Source of the DNA: Synechococcus sp. Nb3U1
Lineage (GTDB): Bacteria > Cyanobacteriota > Cyanobacteriia > Thermostichales > Thermostichaceae
Assembly (NCBI RefSeq): GCF_021533835.1
Contig: NZ_JAKFYQ010000001.1
Location: 527,979-591,978 of the forward strand
Reading direction: 5' to 3'
DNA length: 64,000 nucleotides
The notes under the pieces were generated by a model. It did not search any database, was not told the DNA's origin, and saw only the letters and a list, made by a program, of their open reading frames with translations. Shown one piece after another: positions 57,250 through 64,000 of this stretch. The translations under genes were made by a program, and so were the position numbers. The number at the start of each line of letters is the position of its first letter. The stretch's first letter is position 1.

Positions 57250-57738
57250 TCAGGGGGTAATCTGAAACTCCAGGTTATAGGTCTGTAGCAGGTTCACCGT
57301 CTCATGATCGGTGATGTTGGTGTCGGAAAGCTCTAGATTGTAAAAATCGATGAACTCTTCGTGGTCGAAGTAGGGGCCCGCGTGCCAGGTGCCCATTTCC
57401 AGCTTAATGAAGCGATCCCCTGGCACCCGAAACGCCTGGATCTGATCCACATGTAGCTCATCTGCGGGCGGTGCAACGCCAACAAACCATTCCTTGCCAT
57501 TCAAGGATCCCAGACACTGAGTGCAATGGGCATGATGGGTGATCTGGGTGAATTTAAGGCCGCGACGAGGCAGGCGCATAATGTAGAAGCGGGGCTGCCC
57601 CTGATTCAAAGACAACTGGGCATCTTGGCCATCGAAGGGCTTGTGGTCGGGAATCGGGCAGATCACTTGTCCAAAGGGGGCGAAGTTTTCTGCTTGGATC
57701 AACTGAGCCTTCAATTGTCGCAGTTGGCTGGTTACCAT
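57250..57738 (-). CDS. allA: Ureidoglycolate lyase family protein
   Basis: A 162-aa cupin-type protein of the AllA family, which cleaves ureidoglycolate to glyoxylate and urea in purine/allantoin use. Visible signatures: ENFAPFGQVI, HHAHCTQCLGSLNGKEWFVGVAPP, FRVPGDRFIKLEMGTWHAGPYF. Conserved His and Lys near GKEWF and TWHAGP are the probable active-site residues. The ATG at 57738 is preceded by GGAGGAGA at good spacing. No other allantoin genes are nearby, so the in vivo substrate is uncertain. Confidence 0.82.
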   Translation of the reverse strand: MVTSQLRQLKAQLIQAENFAPFGQVICPIPDHKPFDGQDAQLSLNQGQPRFYIMRLPRRGLKFTQITHHAHCTQCLGSLNGKEWFVGVAPPADELHVDQIQAFRVPGDRFIKLEMGTWHAGPYFDHEEFIDFYNLELSDTNITDHETVNLLQTYNLEFQITP

Positions 57739-57899
57739 TCCCAATCTCCTCCAAGCTCAGCACACCGGCGGCGACCCACATCTTATCAGGCATCTTCCGC
57801 AGCACGGAAGAGATCCCTCCGCCCGATCCTGAAGGGAGGACAGGGTTAGATTGGTGGATAAGCTGCCAACTGTGACTGTCTATTCTGTCAGGAACTGTG

Positions 57900-58640
57900 A
57901 TGGCGATGCGACCGGATTTGAAAGGGCTGCGCATTTCCTCAGCCCAAGTGGAGAGCCTGACTCAGGTGCGGGTTGGTTGGCTGTACCGACCTCGCTCTAT
58001 TGATGGGGTTTATGGGGTTTGGGGTTGGCTGCGCGGTTTTGCGGCTTTCTGGGATCCCTTGCGCCTCCTGCTGGTGCTGGATCTGCTCTGTCGGCTGGTG
58101 GCCTGGAATGGATCCCTGCTCACCCTTTTGGGCCGGATCTTTGTCCCCAGTCTGCGCTCTGTCACCTGGGGATCCCTGGCTTGGGAATGGGGAATTTTCG
58201 TGGCTCTGGCGGCCCTGCATCAGGCTTTCTGGATTTTCCATAGCCGCCGCATGCCCTTGCTGCTAAGCCTGCTGGAGGAGGTGGATCGGTACAACACCTT
58301 GATTCAGGCGATTCAGATCAACGATGAGCTGGAGGATGCGGGCAATGGGACGGTGCAACTGACCCACCGTGCCCAGGTGATCGAGGGGTTGAAACTAACC
58401 CGAGCAGATTTGGTGCGGGCCCTGAAAACAGAACGGATTCTGCGGCAAAATCAAGCCTTCATCGAAAGCCAAAGTGAACTGTTTGCCAGCAACCTAGCCA
58501 CCCTGACGGCGTTACGGGTGAGTGAGCAGGCCAGTGAGCAAGGACGACTCTTGGATGCTGCACTGCAAATTGCTTTGGATGTACGCTCGGAAATGCAGAA
58601 GTTGCAGGAACGGACCTCCCACAAGGCTCAAAATGAGTAG
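57900..58640 (+). CDS. Membrane protein with C-terminal coiled coil
   Basis: A 246-aa protein with two or three hydrophobic segments in the first half (PLRLLLVLDLLCRLVAW, WEWGIFVALAALHQAFWIF) and a charged helical C-terminal half (LEEVDRYNTLIQAIQINDELED to the end) likely to be coiled coil. Divergent from the allA gene. No family recognised. The frame opens with GTG at 57897, but ATG 57900 is the more natural start. Confidence 0.7.
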   Translation: MAMRPDLKGLRISSAQVESLTQVRVGWLYRPRSIDGVYGVWGWLRGFAAFWDPLRLLLVLDLLCRLVAWNGSLLTLLGRIFVPSLRSVTWGSLAWEWGIFVALAALHQAFWIFHSRRMPLLLSLLEEVDRYNTLIQAIQINDELEDAGNGTVQLTHRAQVIEGLKLTRADLVRALKTERILRQNQAFIESQSELFASNLATLTALRVSEQASEQGRLLDAALQIALDVRSEMQKLQERTSHKAQNE

Positions 58641-58719
58641 GGATCCCGGACGGATCCCAGCCTTCACTGATGGTGGGGGTGTGAGGTAGACTACGCTAGG
58701 TAGCTCACTCCGCACCCAA

Positions 58720-59592
58720 CTAAGACTGAGCCAACTGTTGCTGAGCGGCCTGTCGCATCATCGCTACGGGCACGGGTTTTCCCCCCAGCCACAGAGATAA
58801 AGCCTTGGCCCCCTGTTGAATCAGCATTTCTAGGCCGGTGATCGGGGTATGACCCAGATCGGCTGCCATCTGCAGCAGAAGGGTGGGATCCGGCACATAG
58901 ATCAGGTCGTAGACGATCGCGCCTGTGGGCAGAAGACGCAGTTGCTCCCAGCTCAGAGGAGAAGTGGCCGTATTTTTGGCGTCAAATTCCCCCTTTTGCA
59001 TCCCTATCGGAGTGGTATTGATCACCAACTGGGTTTGGGCCAAGCAGGAATCCAACTCCGCCCAGGTGAGAACCTGGATCTGCGGCCAAGTTTGTTGTAA
59101 GGTTGCCAACTTCTGGGGGGAACGCCCTACCACTCGCAACGGCTGCAGGCCCTGTTCCAAGCACCCCTGGATCACCGCCCGCGCCGCCCCACCGGATCCC
59201 AGGATAAGGGTGGGGATCCCTTTCAGCTTCAGCGGTAGGAGCGGCTGCAAAAAGCCATCGATATCCGTATTTGTGCCCGCCCACCCCCCACCCGGCAAGG
59301 GATACACCGTATTGACAGCACCCACAGCAGATGCCCGCGCATCGACCTGCTGTAAGAGGGGTAAAATTGCCTGCTTATGGGGAATGGTGACGTTAAAGCC
59401 TCGCACTCCAATGGCGGCTAACCCAGCAACGGCAGCGGCCAAGTGATCTGGAGCAACCGGAAAGGGTACATAGCAGTAGTTCTCCCCTAGGGCAGCCAAA
59501 GCGGCATTATGCATGGCTGGAGACAGACTATGGTCAACCGGATCCCCGATTAAGCCGAGCAACCGCGTCGTTCCTGAAATTGAACTATGCAC
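58720..59592 (-). CDS. aroE: Shikimate dehydrogenase
   Basis: A 290-aa NADPH-dependent enzyme of the shikimate pathway, reducing 3-dehydroshikimate to shikimate for aromatic amino acids and quinones. The substrate motif GDPVDHSLSPAMHN is at 17-30, the catalytic Lys in NVTIPHKQ near 74, and the nucleotide loop GSGGAARAVI near 132-141. QGAKALSLW near the C-terminus is the usual substrate-side Gln. A repeat-family copy lies just upstream of its start. Confidence 0.95.
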   Translation of the reverse strand: MHSSISGTTRLLGLIGDPVDHSLSPAMHNAALAALGENYCYVPFPVAPDHLAAAVAGLAAIGVRGFNVTIPHKQAILPLLQQVDARASAVGAVNTVYPLPGGGWAGTNTDIDGFLQPLLPLKLKGIPTLILGSGGAARAVIQGCLEQGLQPLRVVGRSPQKLATLQQTWPQIQVLTWAELDSCLAQTQLVINTTPIGMQKGEFDAKNTATSPLSWEQLRLLPTGAIVYDLIYVPDPTLLLQMAADLGHTPITGLEMLIQQGAKALSLWLGGKPVPVAMMRQAAQQQLAQS

Positions 59593-59615
59593 GTAATGAC
59601 ATCCCTTGGCTCAAG

Positions 59616-59695
59616 TTATAGCTTTTTCCAGCGACACCTATTACATACAGCTAACCCCATAAGCTAATCCAGACTAATCTCTTGCAGGAAAAGGA
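59616..59695 (-). repeat. Truncated copy of the TACAGCCTTTTCC-flanked element
   Basis: Starts TTATAGCTTTTTCCAGCG, matching 17 of 18 bases of the inverted end of the 43238-43346 copy, and shares an interior ATACAG segment. The far end has GGAAAAGG (59687-59694) but then GGATCCT instead of CTGTAA, so it is decayed or truncated. It lies just upstream of aroE and could carry or disturb its promoter. Confidence 0.55.
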
Positions 59696-59787
59696 TCCTA
59701 CTAGCCCCAGGTTTCTCAAGAAATCGGGGGAAGCTGTACCTAAAACTCTAAAGTAAAATGAAGAGATAGGATCCCTGTAGAGGACGG

Positions 59788-59919
59788 ATGATGTCGGAAG
59801 AACCCGAAAAAACCGAGAAAAATTATTCCTGGAAAGGTAGCCCCAATGCCGGTCGGGTGCTGGCGATCTTGGCAGCCATAGGGGCAGTGGTGATTCTGCT
59901 AGCCGGGTTTCTCAACTGA
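59788..59919 (+). CDS. 43-aa single-helix membrane protein
   Basis: Two consecutive ATG codons (59788 and 59791), preceded by AGGA, open a 43-codon frame: a charged leader (SEEPEKTEKNYSWKG) then a C-terminal membrane helix (VLAILAAIGAVVILLAGFLN). The clean ribosome site, acidic-to-hydrophobic layout and length resemble the tiny accessory subunits of thylakoid complexes, but I do not recognise the family. The frame is unlikely to be chance, given a helix of 20 hydrophobic residues with no charged residue. Confidence 0.6.
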   Translation: MMSEEPEKTEKNYSWKGSPNAGRVLAILAAIGAVVILLAGFLN

Positions 59920-60026
59920 GCAGGTGTACCTCTGCAATTGGCGTAGGGACTTCAGCACATCAGCGGAGGCAGGGTTTCTCTGTTCAAAGCGATAGTGAAG
60001 TAATCATAGTTTCAATTCGTTTTTTC

Positions 60027-60236
60027 ATGATTATCCCAGCTATTGTTGAAGATGCATTAAATTCAGGTGTGTTGTCCCAAGAGCAAGAGGCTATCATCTA
60101 CCATCTTCTCCGTAATTACCCTTGTACAGAGGCAGACCTTAATGCTTTGGAAGTTTTGCTAAACAAGTTGGTCGAACGGGAAGTTCGCTACATGTCACCT
60201 TATGGGGAGCGGATTAGAGATATCCATTTCTGCTAG
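60027..60236 (+). CDS. Small conserved hypothetical protein
   Basis: A 69-aa soluble protein (MIIPAIVEDALNSGVLSQEQ then EADLNALEVLLNKLVERE), predicted to be helical, with two cysteines (YPCTEAD and the last residue). No signal peptide. It stands alone between the 43-aa membrane protein and the next minus-strand gene. Cyanobacterial look but no family that I can name. Confidence 0.6.
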   Translation: MIIPAIVEDALNSGVLSQEQEAIIYHLLRNYPCTEADLNALEVLLNKLVEREVRYMSPYGERIRDIHFC

Positions 60237-60318
60237 CTAGGCTATCTCCACTCTTTTGGTTTGAGACTTTAATTTGAGGTTGATTTAAGATGCTGAACGT
60301 GGCCGCACTTAGTGAGCA

Positions 60319-60705
60319 TCAAAACAAAAAAGGAAACACATCTCGAAAACCTTTGCGCAGCTTCAGTAGAAAGATTAACTGTTCCACCTCTGGAGAGACA
60401 GATCCCTCTGGATCTGGGGCAGCCAAAGCTTCCTGTAAAGCTAGCATCTCCGTAGGCGACAGGGGCTGGTTATCAACGGGTGAACGAGCCCGTAAATCGG
60501 GTTGTACCCGCAACACTTCCTCTGGGATTTCAGCAGCCGGGGGCAAAGCCAAAGCTGCATCCCACTGACCACTAAGTAGAGCCAGTAGGCTTGCTGTTCC
60601 CATCCAGCTTCGTTTGTTCACCCAGTCCAACTCGCTTGCTTGCTTTTTTGATCCTAACCCTTCCAGTGGGAGCCGATCCTTGTCTAGATCCAAAAGCAGA
60701 TCCAA
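60319..60705 (-). CDS. Small conserved cyanobacterial protein downstream of the phosphatase
   Basis: A 128-aa protein. The segment LRARSPVDNQPLSPTEMLALQ followed by VEQLIFLLKLRKGFRDVFPF resembles a widespread cyanobacterial hypothetical protein family with the pattern EARSPxxGxPLsaxEYaxLQ and a C-terminal IFLLRLRKL helix. Function unknown. It starts 7 bases after the stop of the KaiB-like phosphatase gene, so the two are likely co-transcribed and may work together. Confidence 0.7.
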   Translation of the reverse strand: MDLLLDLDKDRLPLEGLGSKKQASELDWVNKRSWMGTASLLALLSGQWDAALALPPAAEIPEEVLRVQPDLRARSPVDNQPLSPTEMLALQEALAAPDPEGSVSPEVEQLIFLLKLRKGFRDVFPFLF

Positions 60706-60712
60706 AGTCTCT

Positions 60713-62734
60713 TTAGGCTTGACAGCGCAGAACCAACACTGTCAAGTCATCCGTTTGATGATCAGCAAATTCCTGAAGTGCCAAATGAAGAGTATATTCC
60801 ATGAGTTCTGTTGCAGAAGCATAATCTAAGAAAGGCTTCAACAGGGGTGAACGATCTTTTGACAAATCAGGCCGGGCCTCCAATAATCCATCGCTAAAAA
60901 GTAACAGCGCATCCCCTGAATGAAAATAAATCTCCCCCTGCTCATAGGCATCTCCAAAAAAGGATCCTAGAGGCATTCCACGGGGGTGTAGTGCTTCAAT
61001 TTGGCCCGTTCGGCGCAACATGAGGGCATGGCCATGCCCCCCATCCACAAAGGTGAGTCGACGTTGTGGGATATGTAGTTGAGCATGAAATAGAGTAACA
61101 AAGCTCTCGGAGCGAATTAAATCGGACTCTAATGCTTTGGCAGTATATTGAATGTTAATTAAGGGGGAAGTTTGTCGTGCTAGTGCTCGGATTGCCGCCC
61201 GCACCGTTGCCATCATCAAAGCAGCGGGTAAACCCTTGCCCATCACATCTCCCAACACAAGGTTAAACAAATCGGGAGCTGGTACTTGCCAGTCATAAAA
61301 GTCTCCCCCTACCTCTCGGGCGGGCAGGCAACGGGCTGCCAGATCAAACCCTGGCAATTCCGGTGTGGTGCGGGGTAATAGTTCCTGTTGGATCTCAGCA
61401 GCGCGAGCCAATTCAATTTGCAGTTGTCTTCGTAGAGCGGCATTTTGGCGACGTAGCTCTATGCGGGCGATGGTACGTTGTAACACCGTCTGGAACTCCT
61501 GCGGATCAAAGGGTTTGCGTAAATAGTCGTCTGCCCCCTGTCGCAAGGCATCGATAGCTACCTGCTCTGAGCCAAAGGCTGTGGTCATGATCACCGCCAT
61601 ATCCCACTGTTGCTGACGAATGTGCCGCAGCACTTCGAGGCCGCTGATCCCCGGCATCAGCACATCCAAAAAGACCAAGTCGGGCAGAAACGTTGGGGTA
61701 TCGGCGGAGGGATCCGCTTGCAAGTAGGCCAAAGCCCCTTCGCCGCTATCCACCCCCTGCACCTGAAAGCCGGAAGCTCGCAGCCACTGGCAGAGCAACC
61801 GATTGATATCGGCATCGTCATCCACCACCAGCACGCGATTGGCCATAGGGTGAGCTTGTTCCCCGCTAGGGGGTAGAAGACCCTCCAAGTTTGAGGAGGG
61901 AGGGGCTGCTAGAGCGGGCAAGAGGGACTGCAGCTCTGCTGGCGAAGAACAGATCATCACCTGATAACCTTGGTGAGCCAAAGTATTGGCCAGATCCAAG
62001 GGATCCTGTTCTGCTTGGATTACCCAGTAGATAGGGTCAGGCTTTGATAGGCCAATTTCCAATCGATCAGAGGATTGTAAGGGCTGCTCTTGGAGTCCTC
62101 TTAAACCCAGTTCAATTGCTTCTAGGGTATTGAGATCCGGTAGATCTGCAGCTTCTATCCAGGGTTTGCAAAGGAGTTCTAGGTGCTGAGCAGCACTGCT
62201 AATGGCATCAAAGCCATACATACCACTAGAGCCTGCCAAGGTATGAGCAGCCCGGTAAAAGTCTTTGAATTGGGTCAAATCACAGGATTGCTCTCTATAT
62301 TGTTGCCATAAGTAGATGAGCTGATCTACCTTGCTGGGCAATTGCTCTTGATAGGCTACCTTTAGCGCCTCAAGCTGTTGTTGGAGATCCTGGGTGGGAG
62401 CCTGGCCCGCCTGGCTAGAAACCAAAGCTGCTTGTCCTTGCCAACGGGGCCACCATACCTCCAGTTGCATAGCCAAATCTCCTCCTACCAAGACCTGGGC
62501 AGGCAAGGGCTTAGCCTTTACCAAGGCTGGGGTAACCACCAGCTTGTAGTGCTCCGCCAGATAGGGTTGTTCCTCCAGCAATACTACCTCCAACCGCGCG
62601 GGGTACTGACCCGCTAACCCTTGCATATGCTGACGTAGCTGCTCAGCCAGATCAGCAACACTGGGACGGCTCTTGGCAAACAACAACAGGTGAATACCTG
62701 AGCAAGTGGAAGTAGGATCTCGTGACGTCTCCAT
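60713..62734 (-). CDS. KaiB-like / Hpt / receiver / PP2C-SpoIIE phosphatase
   Basis: A 673-aa multidomain signalling protein. Residues about 14-98 form a KaiB/SasA-type thioredoxin-like domain (IHLLLFAKSRPSVADLAEQ, EEQPYLAEHYKLVVTPALVK, WWPRWQG). An Hpt-like domain (about 125-215) has His164 in RAAHTLAGSSGMYG. Residues 232-275 look like the remnant of another receiver. The receiver (about 299-425) has phosphoacceptor Asp357 in VFLDVLMP. The C-terminal SpoIIE-type PP2C domain (about 450-672) carries GGDFYDW, GDVMGKGLPAALMM and the final DDLTVLVL. The architecture suggests that clock-type or redox input reaches a Ser/Thr phosphatase through phosphorelay. The combination is unusual in my knowledge. 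Confidence 0.88.
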   Translation of the reverse strand: METSRDPTSTCSGIHLLLFAKSRPSVADLAEQLRQHMQGLAGQYPARLEVVLLEEQPYLAEHYKLVVTPALVKAKPLPAQVLVGGDLAMQLEVWWPRWQGQAALVSSQAGQAPTQDLQQQLEALKVAYQEQLPSKVDQLIYLWQQYREQSCDLTQFKDFYRAAHTLAGSSGMYGFDAISSAAQHLELLCKPWIEAADLPDLNTLEAIELGLRGLQEQPLQSSDRLEIGLSKPDPIYWVIQAEQDPLDLANTLAHQGYQVMICSSPAELQSLLPALAAPPSSNLEGLLPPSGEQAHPMANRVLVVDDDADINRLLCQWLRASGFQVQGVDSGEGALAYLQADPSADTPTFLPDLVFLDVLMPGISGLEVLRHIRQQQWDMAVIMTTAFGSEQVAIDALRQGADDYLRKPFDPQEFQTVLQRTIARIELRRQNAALRRQLQIELARAAEIQQELLPRTTPELPGFDLAARCLPAREVGGDFYDWQVPAPDLFNLVLGDVMGKGLPAALMMATVRAAIRALARQTSPLINIQYTAKALESDLIRSESFVTLFHAQLHIPQRRLTFVDGGHGHALMLRRTGQIEALHPRGMPLGSFFGDAYEQGEIYFHSGDALLLFSDGLLEARPDLSKDRSPLLKPFLDYASATELMEYTLHLALQEFADHQTDDLTVLVLRCQA

Positions 62735-62911
62735 AGGCCAAAACCGAAAGGGCTGGAGGCAAATAAAAGGGCAACAGTAGGGCTACAGGGATCCCTTGCT
62801 ATGAGGCTATTTTCCCCTTGTTAACATCCAATCCGAGGAAAAGCTGAGGAAGAATCATCGAATGTAATAAGGAAAACAATCTCGCCTCCGTCCGTTGTAG
62901 CATCCGGAAAG

Positions 62912-63097
62912 TTAGTGAAAAAATATGTAGGCCAACCCGACCAAGACTGCTGCTAGCCCAACGGACGTGAGCGCAAAGTGCATCAAGGAAGTTTTACCCT
63001 TGCGCACCATATTGCGCATTGCCAGACGGGTATAACTGGGTTGAGGAACTGCGGTCTTTGAAACAGACCTGGAATCAGCAGAAGAAAGCTGCAACAT
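62912..63097 (-). CDS. DUF3285-type small membrane protein
   Basis: A 61-aa protein with a polar N-terminus, the conserved block PSYTRLAMRNMVRKGKTSL and a C-terminal membrane helix (FALTSVGLAAVLVGLAYIFF). The pattern is that of the cyanobacteria-specific DUF3285 family (from memory). I start at ATG 63097; an earlier TTG in frame is unlikely. Probably thylakoid or plasma membrane; function unknown. It may be co-oriented with the phosphatase gene, but is separated from it by 177 bp. Confidence 0.82.
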   Translation of the reverse strand: MLQLSSADSRSVSKTAVPQPSYTRLAMRNMVRKGKTSLMHFALTSVGLAAVLVGLAYIFFH

Positions 63098-63173
63098 CAG
63101 GATACCCAAGGCAACATCAAATTGCTTTCAGGTTAGCCTAAGCCGTCCACTGCTGTGCCTTATCTCGGCAGCG

Positions 63174-63304
63174 TACAGCCTTTTCCGATTTAACGCAGGG
63201 TGTAAGACTCAGCGAAAACTCTTGCTGGATAAGGAATTTACCTGGATCAGCTATAGTAGATAAAGAACTCCGTCCCGCTCCGCAGAGCGCTGGGAGAGGC
63301 TGTA
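63174..63304 (+). mobile_element. MITE-like element, 131-bp copy with extra internal segment
   Basis: Starts TACAGCCTTTTCC (63174-63186) and ends GGGAGAGGCTGTA, an imperfect inverted repeat. It aligns over its length with the 43238-43346 copy (ACGCAGG, AAGGAATTTACCTGGATCAG, TAGATAA), but has about 22-25 extra bases (CTCCGTCCCGCTCCGCAG) before the CGCTGG near the right end. It lies in the gap between the DUF3285 gene and the surface-protein gene. Confidence 0.7.
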
Positions 63305-63333
63305 AAGTGCCTAAACCAGGTATAGCCCTTTCT

Positions 63334-64000
63334 CTAGTTTGACGTTACGACTTCAAATCGGATCAGCCCAGATGCTCCACCAGCAAGGTTGACCACCACA
63401 ATACCATTGGAGTTAGGGATCCCTCCACACTCAGCAGGCACAGGCAAACCGGGTGGAATAAAAGCTCCTGCATCACTATCCTGAGCATCACTCAGGTTGC
63501 TGACAGGTTGACCTGTAAAGTTAATCGATAGGCTGCCCGGCAGATAGCTAAACCCCGGCACTATGAGGATCACACACCGAAAGAGCTGCAGAAGGAGAAT
63601 TCAACAAAAAGTAAATAGAGAACTCAACCCCCAAACCGGATTGCACCGCCTGGCTGATGGATCCCTGTAAGAAGGATTCCGCTCCCCCTGGCCAAGGGAT
63701 CCCCGGCTCATCATTGGGATCCTCTGGCAGGTTTACATAGCCAGGAATGGGACTGCCGTTGATGGCAGTAATTCTCTTCACCAGCCGTATTCCACCTGTA
63801 CCTAGATCCGGGGTTGGGCTAGGCGTCGGCCCTACTGATTCCACCGTCACTGTGACAGTAGCCGTGTCACAGAGGGGTGTAGAACCGTTATCACAAACCT
63901 CGTAAACAAAAGTGTCTGTACCAGTAAATGAGGGATTTGGAGTGTAGGTAATCTCTCCAGTTAGCGGATTAACACTGACCGTGCCATTGCTTGGAGGCGT
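63334..64000 (-). pseudogene. C-terminal part of a large Ig-like/DUF11-type surface protein, frameshifted; 5' end outside window
   Basis: The minus-strand frame runs off the window (64000). The visible part begins with a bacterial Ig-like repeat ([30 protein letters not shown]), then a Pro/Thr linker ([11 protein letters not shown]) and a DUF11-like module ([36 protein letters not shown]). The frame stops shortly after, while the expected continuation ([19 protein letters not shown] to VVTSN at 63334) is in another frame. An extra G at 63567-63568 (plus strand) accounts for the shift. These features indicate an exported adhesin- or surface-type protein. It is a pseudogene, an assembly error, or a C-terminus with programmed variation. 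Confidence 0.75.

Larger units (their letters stand above)
1..64000. repeat. Dispersed GGGATCCC octamer (HIP1-like palindrome)
   Basis: The palindrome GGGATCCC and one-base variants such as GGATCC recur throughout genes and spacers. Exact copies in the first 3.2 kb start at 99, 1610, 1759, 1837, 2284, 2870 and 3111, where an unbiased sequence would give about 0.05. The classical cyanobacterial HIP1 octamer GCGATCGC was noticed only rarely, for example at 15411 and 42692. In coding sequence the motif supplies Gly-Ile-Pro, Gly-Ser or Asp-Pro depending on frame, which explains how common these short peptides are in the predicted proteins. I infer it replaces HIP1 in this lineage; its function is unknown. 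Confidence 0.9.

Noticed and set aside
1..64000. CRISPR array, rRNA, tRNA, tmRNA, prophage or IS element
   Set aside because: I found no regularly spaced repeats, RNA-gene signatures, integrase or transposase on either strand.

Overview
This window is about 64 kb of chromosome from a unicellular, Synechococcus-like cyanobacterium, probably an early-branching thermophilic lineage. Direct evidence is the split RNA polymerase gene set (rpoB, rpoC1, rpoC2), a psbV-psbV2 pair, phycobilin-type heme oxygenase, the alkane-biosynthesis pair (acyl-ACP reductase and aldehyde-deformylating oxygenase), ntcA, an Omp85 with cyanobacterial architecture and several cyanobacteria-only small proteins. The octamer GGGATCCC occurs at enormous density (seven exact copies in the first 3.2 kb), whereas the classical cyanobacterial palindrome HIP1 (GCGATCGC) is rare. 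I read this as a lineage-specific HIP1-like motif; placement near the hot-spring Synechococcus/Thermostichus group is inference. No rRNA, tRNA, CRISPR array, transposase or prophage was recognised.

Layout. 1-4.5 kb: a methyltransferase, then convergent holB and pyrR (8-bp overlap), a lumenal pentapeptide-repeat protein and ho1. 4.9-15.1 kb: a consensus promoter drives rpoB-rpoC1-rpoC2, followed by an overlapping family-5 uracil-DNA glycosylase gene. 15.1-17.8 kb: ado-aar-tenA on the minus strand. 17.9-23.4 kb: small conserved proteins, the Mrp/ApbC Fe-S carrier, a lipoprotein and Omp85. 23.8-32.8 kb: a 1199-residue TPR membrane protein, an HlyD-type adaptor, ankyrin and DnaJ proteins, a GST gene broken by a frameshift and an AT-rich islet with a candidate 45-aa membrane peptide and a strong terminator. 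32.9-43.2 kb: PhnD-like binding protein, phosphohexomutase, SDR, psbV/psbV2, an M61 peptidase and ntcA with a recognisable NtcA-type promoter. 43.5-51.9 kb: response regulator plus large hybrid kinase, Ser/Thr kinase with WD40 repeats, FAD oxidoreductase and a membrane protein. 52-59.6 kb: ABC-2 exporter, pentapeptide protein, GHL10 glycosidase-like protein, ureidoglycolate lyase and aroE. 59.8-64 kb: small proteins, a KaiB-like/Hpt/receiver/PP2C phosphatase, and the 3' end of a large Ig-like-repeat surface protein that seems to carry a frameshift.

The two most interesting items are (i) the 673-aa protein at 60713-62734, which joins a KaiB/SasA-like clock-type domain to Hpt, receiver and SpoIIE-type phosphatase modules, and (ii) a previously unlabelled family of intergenic elements of about 100 bp bounded by inverted repeats resembling TACAGCCTTTTCC, with three full and two partial copies (27.5, 29.3, 43.2, 59.6 and 63.2 kb). 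It looks like a MITE or RNA-structured repeat with no transposase in the window.

All coordinates, motif positions and alignments were worked out by eye. Function calls rest on remembered family signatures, not on searches.
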